A stretch of 64,000 bases of DNA, taken from contig OX457053.1 in the NCBI GenBank assembly GCA_949752735.1, positions 8,111,813 through 8,175,812 of the forward strand, in the 5' to 3' direction. The position numbers and the translations under genes are program-made. The notes below the pieces were generated by a model, which saw nothing but the letters and a program-made list of their open reading frames with translations, was not told where the DNA came from and made no database searches. Shown in pieces: positions 1-12,400 of the stretch (positions are counted from its first letter, which is position 1; each line of letters begins with the position of its first letter). This stretch comes from Lumbricus terrestris. Its lineage: Eukaryota > Annelida > Clitellata > Crassiclitellata > Lumbricidae.

Positions 1-373
1 AATGCTGTTTAGAAGTACCGGAAGTAATGTTACTGTTTGGGGGAGTGGGTGTTGGATTCTCAAAACTGAACTTTCTACAATGTTGAGAGTGAGTTTGCTC
101 TGACTCCAATCAGTCAATGTGAATTTAAAGTTGCACTTAGTCTCTATAAAAGAATGATAAATAACTTCTACCTAGTTTGGTTTAATGAAAAGGTCAATGT
201 AGTCTACAAAATTCTGCAAATTATGTTTGTCACCCAGCTAAAGACAGTTTGCATTGTATTTAATTCTTAAGGAACAGGTTTGATGACTCAGGTGAGGAAT
301 TTGGAAGACCTATGTCCTTTGCATTGGTGACGTCAGATTTGTAAAGTTTTTGTTCTTCTTTGATTGTGTACAG

Positions 374-445
374 GTCATGCAAGGCTTAATAGAACAGTTA
401 CGAAACTCAAACAGGCTGCGAGAAAGCAGACAGCAAGTCACAAAG
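374..445 (+). CDS. ITPR: IP3R-like exon e1 (first in window)
   Basis: Borders are tacag/GTCATG and ACAAAG/gtagtt, 24 codons, phase 0 to 0. It encodes a charged helix (QGLIEQLRNSNRLRESRQQ) in the soluble domain. Earlier exons lie upstream of the window. Confidence 0.65.
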
Positions 446-3400
446 GTAGTTGTATTCTCGCCGATTTTGTAAAATCAACACAGACGAACTGGATTTGAGT
501 CTTATTTTTAATGTTTGTAACCATTTCAACTATCTTGTCTTCAAAATATTAGATGCATGAAATGTCTTATACCTTAAAAGGCATATGTATTTATTAACTG
601 TATTGTTATTCTATTCTCTGCATATATGCCACGAGCTTTGTATACACGTTTGATGGATTGTTCATAGAAGCTCTGACTGTATGTATGGAAGTTGATGATA
701 ATGTATGCTGGCGCTTTATCCAGGGACACAGGGAGTATTATCAGGCTGAACTTGACCTTAACGCTAAGCTCCGTACCTTTGCCGTCAACTGTAGTCTGCT
801 CTATGGTGGCCACAATACGGTCCAAGCTCAACTCAAGTTCAAGTCCAAGCGACGTGAGTTCTTACCATTTCTCTGCTCTGTGTGTCCTTCGCTGTATTGT
901 GAAATTATCATTTCTTACCTCTATTTAATGACTTGTGTATTATAGTGCTTGAGTCATCAGTTAACTTTTGTGAATTTTTTTTAATTTGTTATTTAGCGAA
1001 AACCCACATTACGTGCACCTGATCAGCAATCTTAATTGGATGTATATTTGCTTGGGGTCAAGATGGAGTCATGCAAAGACCAGAGTAAAATAATGAGATT
1101 GATTTCAATTATGGGAACCATGAGATGGCGAGTCAGGAATTTTGTGGTAGATGATTGGAATTACGACAAACACAGCACCGTAAAGCATAACATCCCTCAG
1201 CGATTGTCTTGATTTTAATTTCTAGCAAGAAGCCACTATCAGAAAAATGCATTAGACCAAAAAAAAATAATGTTGTGTTTCCGGTAACCCGACCGACCCT
1301 CTTTCATTGCCGCGACTCAAATAATTTTGTAAAATTATTTTATTTAAAAAAAATTTATTAAATTTTTTTTTTTATTAAATTTTTTTAAATTTTTTTTATT
1401 TATTTTTTAAAATTTGTATTGACATAATGCGGTGACATTGCCTTCCGTATAGAGTTGGATCTTAGGCCCAAAAAAGTTGTGTTTCTGGTAACCCAACCGA
1501 CTCACTTTTATTGTTGAGACTCGGAAAATTTTGTGTGATTTTTTTAATTTACAGCACGACATTGCCTTAGAGTTTCACGCCTGCCTAACTACTTCCTGGT
1601 TGCAGCCTTGAAAAACCTCTAGCCTTATCATTCTCACTTGTGCCACTTCTAACGGTGACAAGGGAAAATAAATCTAGCAACCTCTAGGTGTAACTAGTCA
1701 CTGGCTCGGCCAGTCTGGAACGACCCCTAGCAGTGACATTCTGTTCGCACTCATCTTCCCCTTCTCTTCCCACTTGATCTTACCAGAAAAGATGTCAACA
1801 AAATGAAATTAATAGAATTGTTTTCTAGAGCAATTTTAGGTACAGACAGTCGGGGAAATAGGCAGTTTATACTTGCTTGGAACACGTACTTTGTTGCAGC
1901 GTGTACCTTTATGCAAAAAAGAGTAGTTGGGTATAATTTTTCGTATAGTCATTGTATAAAAATATTTTACCAAAATAAAAATATTTTTCGACCTACCTAC
2001 CCAATTTTTTAGAGCTCTGTTACCGGAAACACAGCATTATTTTTTTGGCCTTAGGACACTTAACTAAATAAATGCCTTTTAAAACCAATTAAATATAATG
2101 GTTGAATGTCATTTTCTGTATGTGTTTAAAACTGTGTTGAAAATATTAACTTTGTTGACACTGATTTTCCTGCGTACAGCTTACACTGAGATCGGAGGTG
2201 ATGAGGAATTACCGCTGGGCGAGGAGTTTCAGGAGCACCTCAGAAGGTTCCTGAAGCCAAGCGAAAAGAAAGTTCAGAAAAAAGTCGAACTTGTACGAAA
2301 GCTGGTCTCTCAGTTGTCGTAAGTTTTGTCCGTGTATTTAATATTTTTTATCCATCTTTATCAAAGATGTGTTATTGGTTTTTGGTAATGAAATTACATA
2401 ATTGTCAACTTCCAGAATCGATCCTAAAACTGACAATCATGGATTTCATTGCAACTGTCCAGGCAACGTCACTTTCAGGAATGCTCCCGACCCAAGCACG
2501 CTAAAAAAGATCGTTTAAGGCTGGGATAAAATGCATCGGAGTAAACCTCAGGTATAAAGCGTTATGCTAATGGAAACCCATTCCACACCATGTGGCCAAC
2601 AACAGAGAAAGAAGCACAAGCACTGTGCTTCTTAACAGCAGTTGATTTCCTTTAACCTGTATGAAACCATAATGGCCTTACTCTAGCATTATTATGCCGC
2701 CGTGACAGTCTATTTCTCAGTATTTCTGGGTTTCATGTAGGATATCAACTGACATGTATAACAAGTTGACAGTCTATTTCTGAGTACTTCTGGGTTTCAT
2801 TTAGGATATCAACTGACATGTATAACAAGTTGACATCAGAGGCTCAGAAGATCGAACAGGAGGAACTGGACATCAGATGCCTGCAGCTGTTACGGGCGGT
2901 CATTCACAACGAAGAGCGAAAACTACCGGAGGACTGGGCGGACAACCCGTCCGACAACAAAAAGTTAGATTATCGTTTATTGTTTTATTGTTTATTGTTT
3001 TATTACAAGTTTGCATTCAATTCTGTTGATACAATCATGAACAGATGACAAAGGGTGTATATCTTTATTTGATTATTGTATTGTATTGTAATGCATCTAT
3101 GGGATTAGTGCTAGTGTTTCAATGAAGATTCTGATAGTTTGGACATGTAGGAAGAAAGCCAGTTGACCGAATCCTATGTACACAGTGTGCTACATGCAAG
3201 ATTCGAAACGGGAAAAAGCAAAGGCGGAACAAAACTGTGCTGGTTAGACAAAATATAAATGAGGACATAGCATCTCTTGGACTAAAAATAAGGGGAACAG
3301 CGGACTTCACAAAAGACAGAGGACAATGGAGATGACAATGGACATAATTTTTCGTTCATATCACCTCCAAATGACCAATGTCAGGGAACTGATGATGGAT

Positions 3401-6400
3401 TTTTTTTTGTCCAACCTCATAATTATTTCTTCTTTCCTCTGCAGTTGACTTTATTGCGCATTTGAAGTGGCAGGTGACATTTGTAATCGCTTGTTGCTAT
3501 GGTTACATGATTGGTTAGCCAATGTGTCTGTTGCTATGGGTGCCAGAACATTTGTTTTTATGACATTTGTTTTTATAAGTCACAGACATTTTACTAAATA
3601 GTAAATATTTGATTTCAAATGTACAGCTCGTACGCTGTGCATTTTGATGCGTCAAATGGAATGCTGAAAACAGTCATTTTGGTATGTGAAAGCTTAACGT
3701 TGCACAATTTACGGTAAGTTACTCACAAGGCTCTGTTTTGTTACTGGTGTATTGTTTATAGGCAGATGAATCTGATACGTAGCATTCAGATAGAGCTGAA
3801 CGACATGGGAGCAGTTATCAAGGCTCTTCCACATCTCGCAAAACCCTCCGACCGGTCGGCGAAAGAGGTTCTTGCATTTGTCTGCATCATGCTTTTCAAT
3901 GCCAACGAGGAAATCCAGGTACGTTCTTTGTTTTGGTCGATTGATTTCGTGCATAACATTTTGGTTGGTTGATTTCCTTGAAATCTGTATGAATCTATAA
4001 ATGATGATCTGTTTCGTAGTGTGATGCCATGGCAACCTATATTGGAAGATTTTAAATTAACAGTTTGGATTGAATTGTAAAATGGAGTCAAAAACTTTCT
4101 AGACTCTTTCTGGGACAAAGCAATTATTACTTTTATTATTATTTATTTTATTGGTGTTCTTGCATATTTATGAAGCACTACTATTTACGCTCTGTTCCTT
4201 AAGAACCTAAAAACTGTTTTATGCAGCCGTGGTTGGGCCGGGAGCGCTTCTGAGTAGCCTAGCTTGAAGAGGCGCTATATAAATTTCTGAAATAAATAAA
4301 TAAATAAATACTATCTTATGACAGGGCATCAGCGGATGGCATTAGGCAGTTGTGAATGAAGTACGTTGCTCAAGGTCCTGGCACAGGAGCCGTTTCAGAG
4401 GAGGACTTGAACCTGTACTCGTTGTGATACAAAGCAACTGCTTAACCAATATGCCACTGAATATGGTTTGTGCATTTGCCTAAATACGTTGCATGAAGTT
4501 GTCATTCTTTTGGCACAGTTGTAACTTGGGCAGTGTTTACAGCGTCTTGAGGCCAAAGAAAATTGCACTCCACATGAGTTGAAGAATCTATAGCAGCTGT
4601 CATATGATTTTTTTAATGGGAATGGCCTTTAACGTTGATTTGAATGTCTCCTGCGATGTCACGCTCTTCACGTTGTCAGGAAAATTGTTCCAGATAGAGA
4701 GGTTTGTGGTGAGCTGTATGTGACTGACTTTCAAAGCATTATCTCATTTTTCAGCTTTAAGGTGCATCTCATCTGTTTTCTTCTGTTTTCAGTCTTCACT
4801 TCTGTCGTACTTTCTTCACACGAGGGAAGAAAGTTTCTTTGCCGCTATTCGCAACAGAATGCATCTTTCTTCGCTGGCGATCAAAGAAAGGTGATGGAAG
4901 TGAATTTGTACATTTAGATCAACTCTGTTTCTCAAAATTAATTTTCGGATGACTTCAGTCTTAAATTATATAAATGTAAATGTGTATGCGAACTTTTTAT
5001 ATAGCAACCAAAAAATGATTGTGTGATTGGATGAATGCCATTGCATTTTGGGTACTAACCAGATCTAAATTAAATCGACCATTGTCTGTATTCCCACTTT
5101 AGACCTCACGCACAAATGTGTGTGGTGTGTATCGGGTTTTGTATACATGTAAGTGCTTTCCAAAGGCCTGCTTTCTATATAATCCGCTTGTTGATCAATA
5201 TTTTATTTACTTTATAATCCTCTGTGTAGACAAAGTCACTTCCATGTACCTGGTTTGTCAACCTTTGTGATTCACCTTCATTACTTTAAGATGCTATATA
5301 AATGTCCATAAACTACATACATGCATTCAATATTAAATGATTATATATATATCTGTCTCTGCTCTCTAACCATTTTGCGTGTAAATTAATTCCTAATATT
5401 GGTTAACAATTGGTTGTCTGTGCTTCAATTTGAAGTTTTTAACTAGTTACACTGTACCATTTAAAACATGAGCTGCGTTGGATTATCTGCTATGTTGTTG
5501 ACAGTCAACGAAATATTTTTGTTACAATGATTTTTATGGAGATGATTTGCTTTGGACGCAGGCGTTCCTTAGCAGCGCAGCAGAGGGCTCGTGCGAAAGA
5601 GGTTCTAGCGCAGACGAAGAGTATGCAAACGACGATGGCTATTGGTCGCAAAGCCCTTCAGGTCAGTTCGTTAATTTGCCTTAAATAGAGAAAAAGATGG
5701 CTAGCCTATCAGCTTTCTGCTTCACATTTTGCAGCGTTTGATAGCGACATGCAGCTTATTATGCTTAGCGCAGGAATTGGTGGGTTAGTTGGTGTGTCCC
5801 CTCCTCCTTTATCTATGGTTGGGACTGGCATTATCGGTGTACGAGCAGTAGTAGAGTCATCAAAGAAGTTTTTGTGTAAAGGTTTTTTTAAGCGTTTCAG
5901 CCAGATGTCATGAGAATTTGGGGATTTACATTTTCTAAATGATGGTTAAGATTTTTATAAACATCTACTACAGAGTTGTAGATTTGCTGCTAGGATGAGA
6001 GCCCAGAAACCTTTCTGAGCTGTTTAAGTCAAATGAAAAATTAGTATGTTATTCCCAGCCAGACAGTAACTTGATCAATTTTGTATAGCTGAACTTCAAC
6101 AGGCAATCAGCTTAGGATGTCGAGCGCTGTGTCAAGGCTCGGAACGGATGAAATTTGGTGAATAAATTTTCAAGAACTGTGTTGCAAGTTGGACAGTGGT
6201 GAATGATTGTCTTGTAAAAACGAAGTGGTAGTCTGCTGTGTAGTTGCCCCTCTGATTATATAAACAGAGTTGGTGAATAATCTTGTGTCCTGCCTAGTGG
6301 CTCTTTAGAAGTTTAGAGTTTATGATTAAGAGTTTCATGGTGTGCAGAGGCCTTGACATTTGACCTGTGTCAAAGGCCCAGCCACATTGTGCATGCTGAG

Positions 6401-9400
6401 GTTAAATAGTCAGGCTTTGAAGTTATTCATCACCTTTCACAAACACTTTTAAGCTCAATTTTCTTACTTCCTTTTTCTTGACCAGCCTGTAGGTAGGTCT
6501 CTGTGTACTGTTTGGCTAATTTTATGCTTGCTTTGTTGTTGATTTCACTGTCTGGCAATTCTATTGTCATCACACAGTGACAATTAAATTGATTACCATA
6601 ATATAGAGAGGAAGTTTATTTCACTGCTAAACGATATTAATCCGAGTTATCGAATATAAATGCTCGACAGGAAATACAGGCCATAGATAATGCCATGAAG
6701 AGGAATAAAATTGGTCACGGGGCAAGTACACATCTCATCTTAGGATGCATGACAGATTTCTGTTCGTATTGTCCAGTCTATTTAACGGATTTACTTATTT
6801 TTTTCCTTCTGTATGCTTTTGTTTATTTTTCTGTCGAACTGAAGCGGCGATTTTCTGGCGAGGCGCTGCGTTTTCTGTCTTGCGTTTTTGTGCTTCTACT
6901 TGATTCGACTAAAGTTTGTGTCCTGTCTTGTGGCTCCTTCTTGTGCATGTTCTTTCTGCCAGATCATTGTTAATAATCGACTGGTTGCTGTCATTTTCGT
7001 TTCTTTTTAATTCAGACTATCTTGTAGAATTTTATTTTCAGAGCGCTATGGCTGATTAGTAGAGAGGTGACGCGCATCGGCTTCTCGATTTAGAAAGCAG
7101 TAGAAATTTTATATGTCTTAAACTTTCAGTTACGAGTATCTGGTAGTTGTCTGTCAAGTTGAATTTATTTTAAATGCTAGCGTAGAATGTTTTTGAATTC
7201 TAGTGCTTATGTTAGAGTAATAAATTTTGATTTATGTCTTAATTGTGTAGATGGTATGCACAGTGAACTGCAGTTGAGATGAAAGATCTGGTTCCGTTTA
7301 GCATTTCAACCTCTTTGGACATAACTTCTGCCAGAACTACGCCGAATATCTTATCCATTGCACAAACTCACCAACGCTCACTCTTGCTATCTCTCCAATT
7401 TTTTCACTCAAAACTGAAGACATTGTTCTTTGGGAAATCCTATCTTGTTTCTTCCTCTTCTCTTCTTCACTTTTTCTCCCTCACTGCTTCAATCCTAAGC
7501 ACCATTAGCCTCTGACCGACACCTGTGGATCTTGATCTGGAACTGGTTTCTTCCTCTGTCTGACAATTCTGTTTTGACTAAGCACATGTGAATAATCCGG
7601 TTCCGCAACTTTACTTTTGTGGGCACTGCAGAAATTTTGAGATTACAGTTACTTTGCCTGACGACCACTTTGCTTTAGATAATAAGCCCTCATGGGGTCA
7701 GTAGGTGGCCACCAGGGATGCCTTGCAGGCCTATTGTGGGTCCATTGAATTAATTGATTGAATTGATTGATTGAATTGACTGATTGTCTGGGTGAAAAAT
7801 GGATTGCAGTAGATTCGATTTGTCAGTACAGGCTATTGTAGATGTTGTGACTTATAGAGAGAGAGAGCGTGTGTGCTATGCTGCTTTTGTAGTGCAGTTT
7901 TTAAGGTTTGATCTAGTAGTTCTTCAAGACATCTGCTCTATGCAGATGCAATCCTCCCAATTACTGAGAAAAAGAGGAATTGTCAACTTCATCAAGAAGT
8001 GCATGCATTGTAACCACCAGAGATGCAATTTAGTAACAAACTAGAGGATACAGTTATAGTAGAGATGCAATTTAGTATCGAACTAGAGGATACAGTTATA
8101 GTAGAGATGCACTTTAGTATCGAACTAGAGGATACAGTTTGATTAGTTAGTAACGCTTTTATCATATGCAAAGATAATTAGTGTCACCCTCCTCCTTTGT
8201 CTAGACATGGGACTGGCATAGAAATGCAGTGGAGTAAATTGCTTCTGAATGCCGCTGTATCGTACCACAGATGATCAGTGTGCCTCCCCTCTCATTCTTT
8301 CTTCAGGGTGTGTCTCCCCTCTTATTTCTTTACGCTACAGTTCCAGAGTATGGATGGTCTTATTGACTTACTTATTTTCTAAGGCATGCAATGCACTTTG
8401 CTGTTAATTCTTTGTGAGACGCCATTGTAACGGCATGAATGTGCTACGGCGCCATAGAAATTCATTATTTTTACCCAAGCTATCTTTAATCCCTCAGGTG
8501 TCAGATATCATTAAGCAATTTTTACTCTGGAGTGGCCATCCATGTCAGGATCAGGAAGAACAAAAGTGCTATGGATGAAAACAGCATTGAAGCGCTGACT
8601 GACAGGCACTGAAACAAGAAACTTTTTTCTCTTGGTTCGCTCAAAGTTTTCCCAAGAGATGACCCATTTTTATTATTTTACTTGTTGCTATTTAACAACA
8701 CGTGTCATATCAAGGATGTTAGCACCACCCTCCTCCTTTTCCAGGCTTGGGACTGGCACTGACAAAGCATGAACAGTGGCTGAGTTATCCTTTTGATCTG
8801 AATCTTGAGATTTACAGATGATTGTGCTGCTTATGTCACCTTGTTGTCTGTTATGGATATCTTGTTTTTTTGTCATTGATATCTTGTTATCTGTCATGGA
8901 TGTCTCGTTATCTGTCATGGATATCTTGTTATCTGTCATGGATATCTTGTTATCTGTCACGGATATCTTGTTATCTGTTGTGGATATCTTATTATCTGTC
9001 ACGGATATCTTGTTATCTGTTATGGATATCTTATTATCTGTTATGTTTCCGCGCCTCAGATTCACACTTTGGTGTGACCTTGCGCGCGTAATAAATTTAT
9101 GTAATAGTAATAATAATGTATATCTTGTTATCTGTTATTGATATTTTCTTTTCACTTGAGCAGAGGAAGGTGAGTCTGTCGACCCTGCAGAGCAAAGCGG
9201 CGAGACGGAGAGACGACGCGCAGAAGCAGAAGGTTCCAAAGCGGAAGATCCAACCACAGACGGCGTCCAGGATGAACGGACTGACGACGGCCACGGTTGA
9301 TCGGGTGAAGGACAGCCACAACCTGATCGACTGCGAGCAGATCGAAATGGAAACGATTCAGGTCAAGATCGAAGTGGGAAAGGCGCCCGATAAGAAAGCG

Positions 9401-12400
9401 GTCAGTGGATTTCCGATTCTTCTGGCTTTTTTTGTGCACCTCTGGTTACAGTATTAAAGACTACAAGAACTTTGGACTATGTCTCAATGAGTGTTTCTCA
9501 GTTGGCAAAGAAGTTTGTGTGTATGTGCATTTGTTATCGCGCCCCTTCGAGATTGCTACTCAGAAGTGCTCCTGACTACTGTGAGGACAATGAATCGGAG
9601 TTTCACGCTGAAGCACTGAGCAATTGTGAGTGAAGGACTTGCTCAAGGTCCATACATGGCGGCTTGAGATGGATTCGAACCTGCAGCCCTCCGGCTGCAA
9701 GGCAACGAACATACCCACTACACCACTGCGCCCCACAGTTTTGGACCATGTGGTTTGGGTCTTGGTCATGGCATTTTTGGTCTTTCTACAGTACTGGTCC
9801 AGAGATATCAGGTGAAGTATCCAGTTATAGTTTTTTTTTAAGTAAAAGCCAGTTGCCAGAGAGCGATTACCTTGCCTTTTGTTGCCATGGTAATGACCGC
9901 TTTGTGATGCACTCCTACGAAGAGCTGTTTGTGGCGTGTTGGTTCCTGTAGAAGGAGAAGAAGGTGAAAGAGGAAATGGAATCCGTGATGTCGTTGCCGA
10001 AAGATGACGAGAATCTCGAGGAGATCGACCAGCATGACGACGGATACATTGAATTGGTGCTGCGAGTCTTAGCGAGGATGTGTGATGGGCAGCATGAAGG
10101 TCTTCAGGTTAGACATCAACTGTTCATCTGTATTATTGTTATTTTTTACCCAAAGTATTTATGATCCCTCAGGCTCAGGTGCTCCACCAAACGATATCTG
10201 GAGATCTTTGGAATGGCTCATTATTTTACTTTTTTCAACGTTTATCATTTTCCTCAGGCTAAAACTGAACTGTAATGTTATTTTCTTTCTTTCTTATTAC
10301 TCTTATTATTGTGGGGTTTTATATTACGCCCTTCAAGGTCTGTTCATGTGCAATCTGGTTTAGACAATGTGCAATTTGGCATGTTCCTCAAGTCAACATA
10401 ATATTTGCACTTGCTGTATGAATATGTTTTTGTAAACTTCAATATCTGTCTACAAACCTCATCATTTTGCCACTGTGATGTCTTCTTTGTGTATTGTAAA
10501 TTTTGTGATTCCACTATTTGTATTTGCAATGAATTACCCATGTGTGGTTACTGTGGTGTTTTGTGAATCGTGAAAAACATTCATACTAAGATTATAAGTC
10601 TTCATTTAGACGAATTTTCAGTGCCTTATAGAATATTGTTGATGTTGATATCTGCATGCAGTGTTGTGCGTTACTCGTTACTAGTAACGCGTTACTAGTA
10701 ACTAGTTACTTTTTTAGGTAACTATTACAGTAACTAGTTACTTTTCGGAAAAAGTAATTAGTTACAGTAACTGGTTACTTTTACCAGGTAACGATAACTA
10801 AAACAATAGTTACTTTTCGTTGCTCTCCGTGGAACAGGCCATTGTTTATTGCCACAACCAATTCAAACATTTCGTCTGCTTTCTTTGTCACTCAGCTCAG
10901 ACAAAGGAGCCCTTTTAGCCTTCGGGTTTAAGACACTGGACTGTTAATTTAACAACCTGACATTGAAGTAATGTGACGGATGGCTGGGCACCACTGACCA
11001 CATGCAGAGCGATCGAAGCTAATTACAGGTGTAAGCTTATTTGATGTATGGTCGGCGTTGGGTTACGGATGGGCGAGTGTGAACATTATTTGAACATGAG
11101 CCTATAGTATAGATACACAAACATAACCAGGTGCCACTCATGGCACTCGTACAGTTGAAATCGAGTTCGATATTTTGACACCTTAATAGACTTGGCACCA
11201 ACAGGCTGATCGAATAGGCCGATAGGACATATACTTTTAATCTATCTAGATGTTTACGGATAAAACAATTGAGGATAGGGTTGGACGTGTTTATTTGTGG
11301 CTTGTGATCTTGGATCAGATACTACACAATATACGGATTGCAACAGGTGTGCAGGCAGGGTAGTAGCACTTAATTGGTCTATGTTTGGGTATTGGAGGGC
11401 AGATGGTATTAACATAGCGGATAGACCCCATTTCCCCAAACCACAGACTCAGAATATTTTCTTTAAAAGTAGAGGCATTGCTAATGGGTGGCAGTTTTGG
11501 CCGCAAATCTCAACATAAGAGACTTCACAAGATGCGAGTGTTGAACTTGTGTTTGGCGGTGGAAGAATTGTATCCATTCCATTGCGCTAAATTATCAAAC
11601 AAAGCTTTATCTAAACTTAGTTCAGTATTTTTAAAGTTCAATTTGGATAAATTACATTAAAAACCTTTTTCTTTACATATTATCGATACCTTTTCTATGT
11701 CATTATATTGAGTGTTGATGTTACTGGGACTCGGTCCTTAGTGACTCGGACTCAAACTCCCTTTGACTTGGACTCGACTCGGTCTCAGCTTAGCTGGACT
11801 CGGACATGAACTCGGACTCGGCTCAGGTGGACTCAACTACATCACTGGTCAGCGATGGGCAAAAGTTTGACTAAAATTTCAACTTTTAGCAAAACTAAAA
11901 AGTGAACTCATTTCTTTAGTTATTAGCTAAGTGACAGTAGCAACATTGGCAACTTTGCAACTAAATCATCTTCATCAATGACAGTGAATGGAGGGAATGT
12001 CAAGTTATAGATAGTCATTGACTCATTGCAACGTGATGTGTAGTTACTTACTTTTGCGATACAGACTATTACTCCGGTGACTACATGCTAAAAGATCCAA
12101 TCAATGAAATTGGACATGTGGTAACTAAAAGTAACTATAGTTACTTTGAAAAGTAACTGTAATCAGTAACTAGTTACTTTTTTGGGAAAGTAATCAGTTA
12201 CAGTAACTAGTTACTTTTCGCAGTCCAGTAACTAGTTACTGTAACTGATTACTTTTAAAAAGTAACTAGCCAACACTGTCTGCATGATGCATTCCTCATT
12301 CTTCTCTCCCACAGGACTACCTTCGCGAGCAGCCAGACAACATGAAGTCGTTCAACATAGTCGCTGAAACGGCGCAGTTTGTCAATCTCGTCTATTCAAA

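Noticed and set aside
2416..2512. Candidate channel exon after a tccag acceptor
   Set aside because: Its start phase fits e3 but it ends in phase 0, which breaks e4. e3 joins e4 directly with a perfect Ser codon.
3629..3682. Possible exon between e4 and e5 with a gtatgtg donor
   Set aside because: It would end in phase 0 and break the phase of e5, while e4 joins e5 cleanly (Lys codon AA/G).
8688..9141. Open frames on both strands with TDNKIS or DILLSV repeats
   Set aside because: These are translations of the 21-bp minisatellite; the period is divisible by three, so stops are absent by construction.
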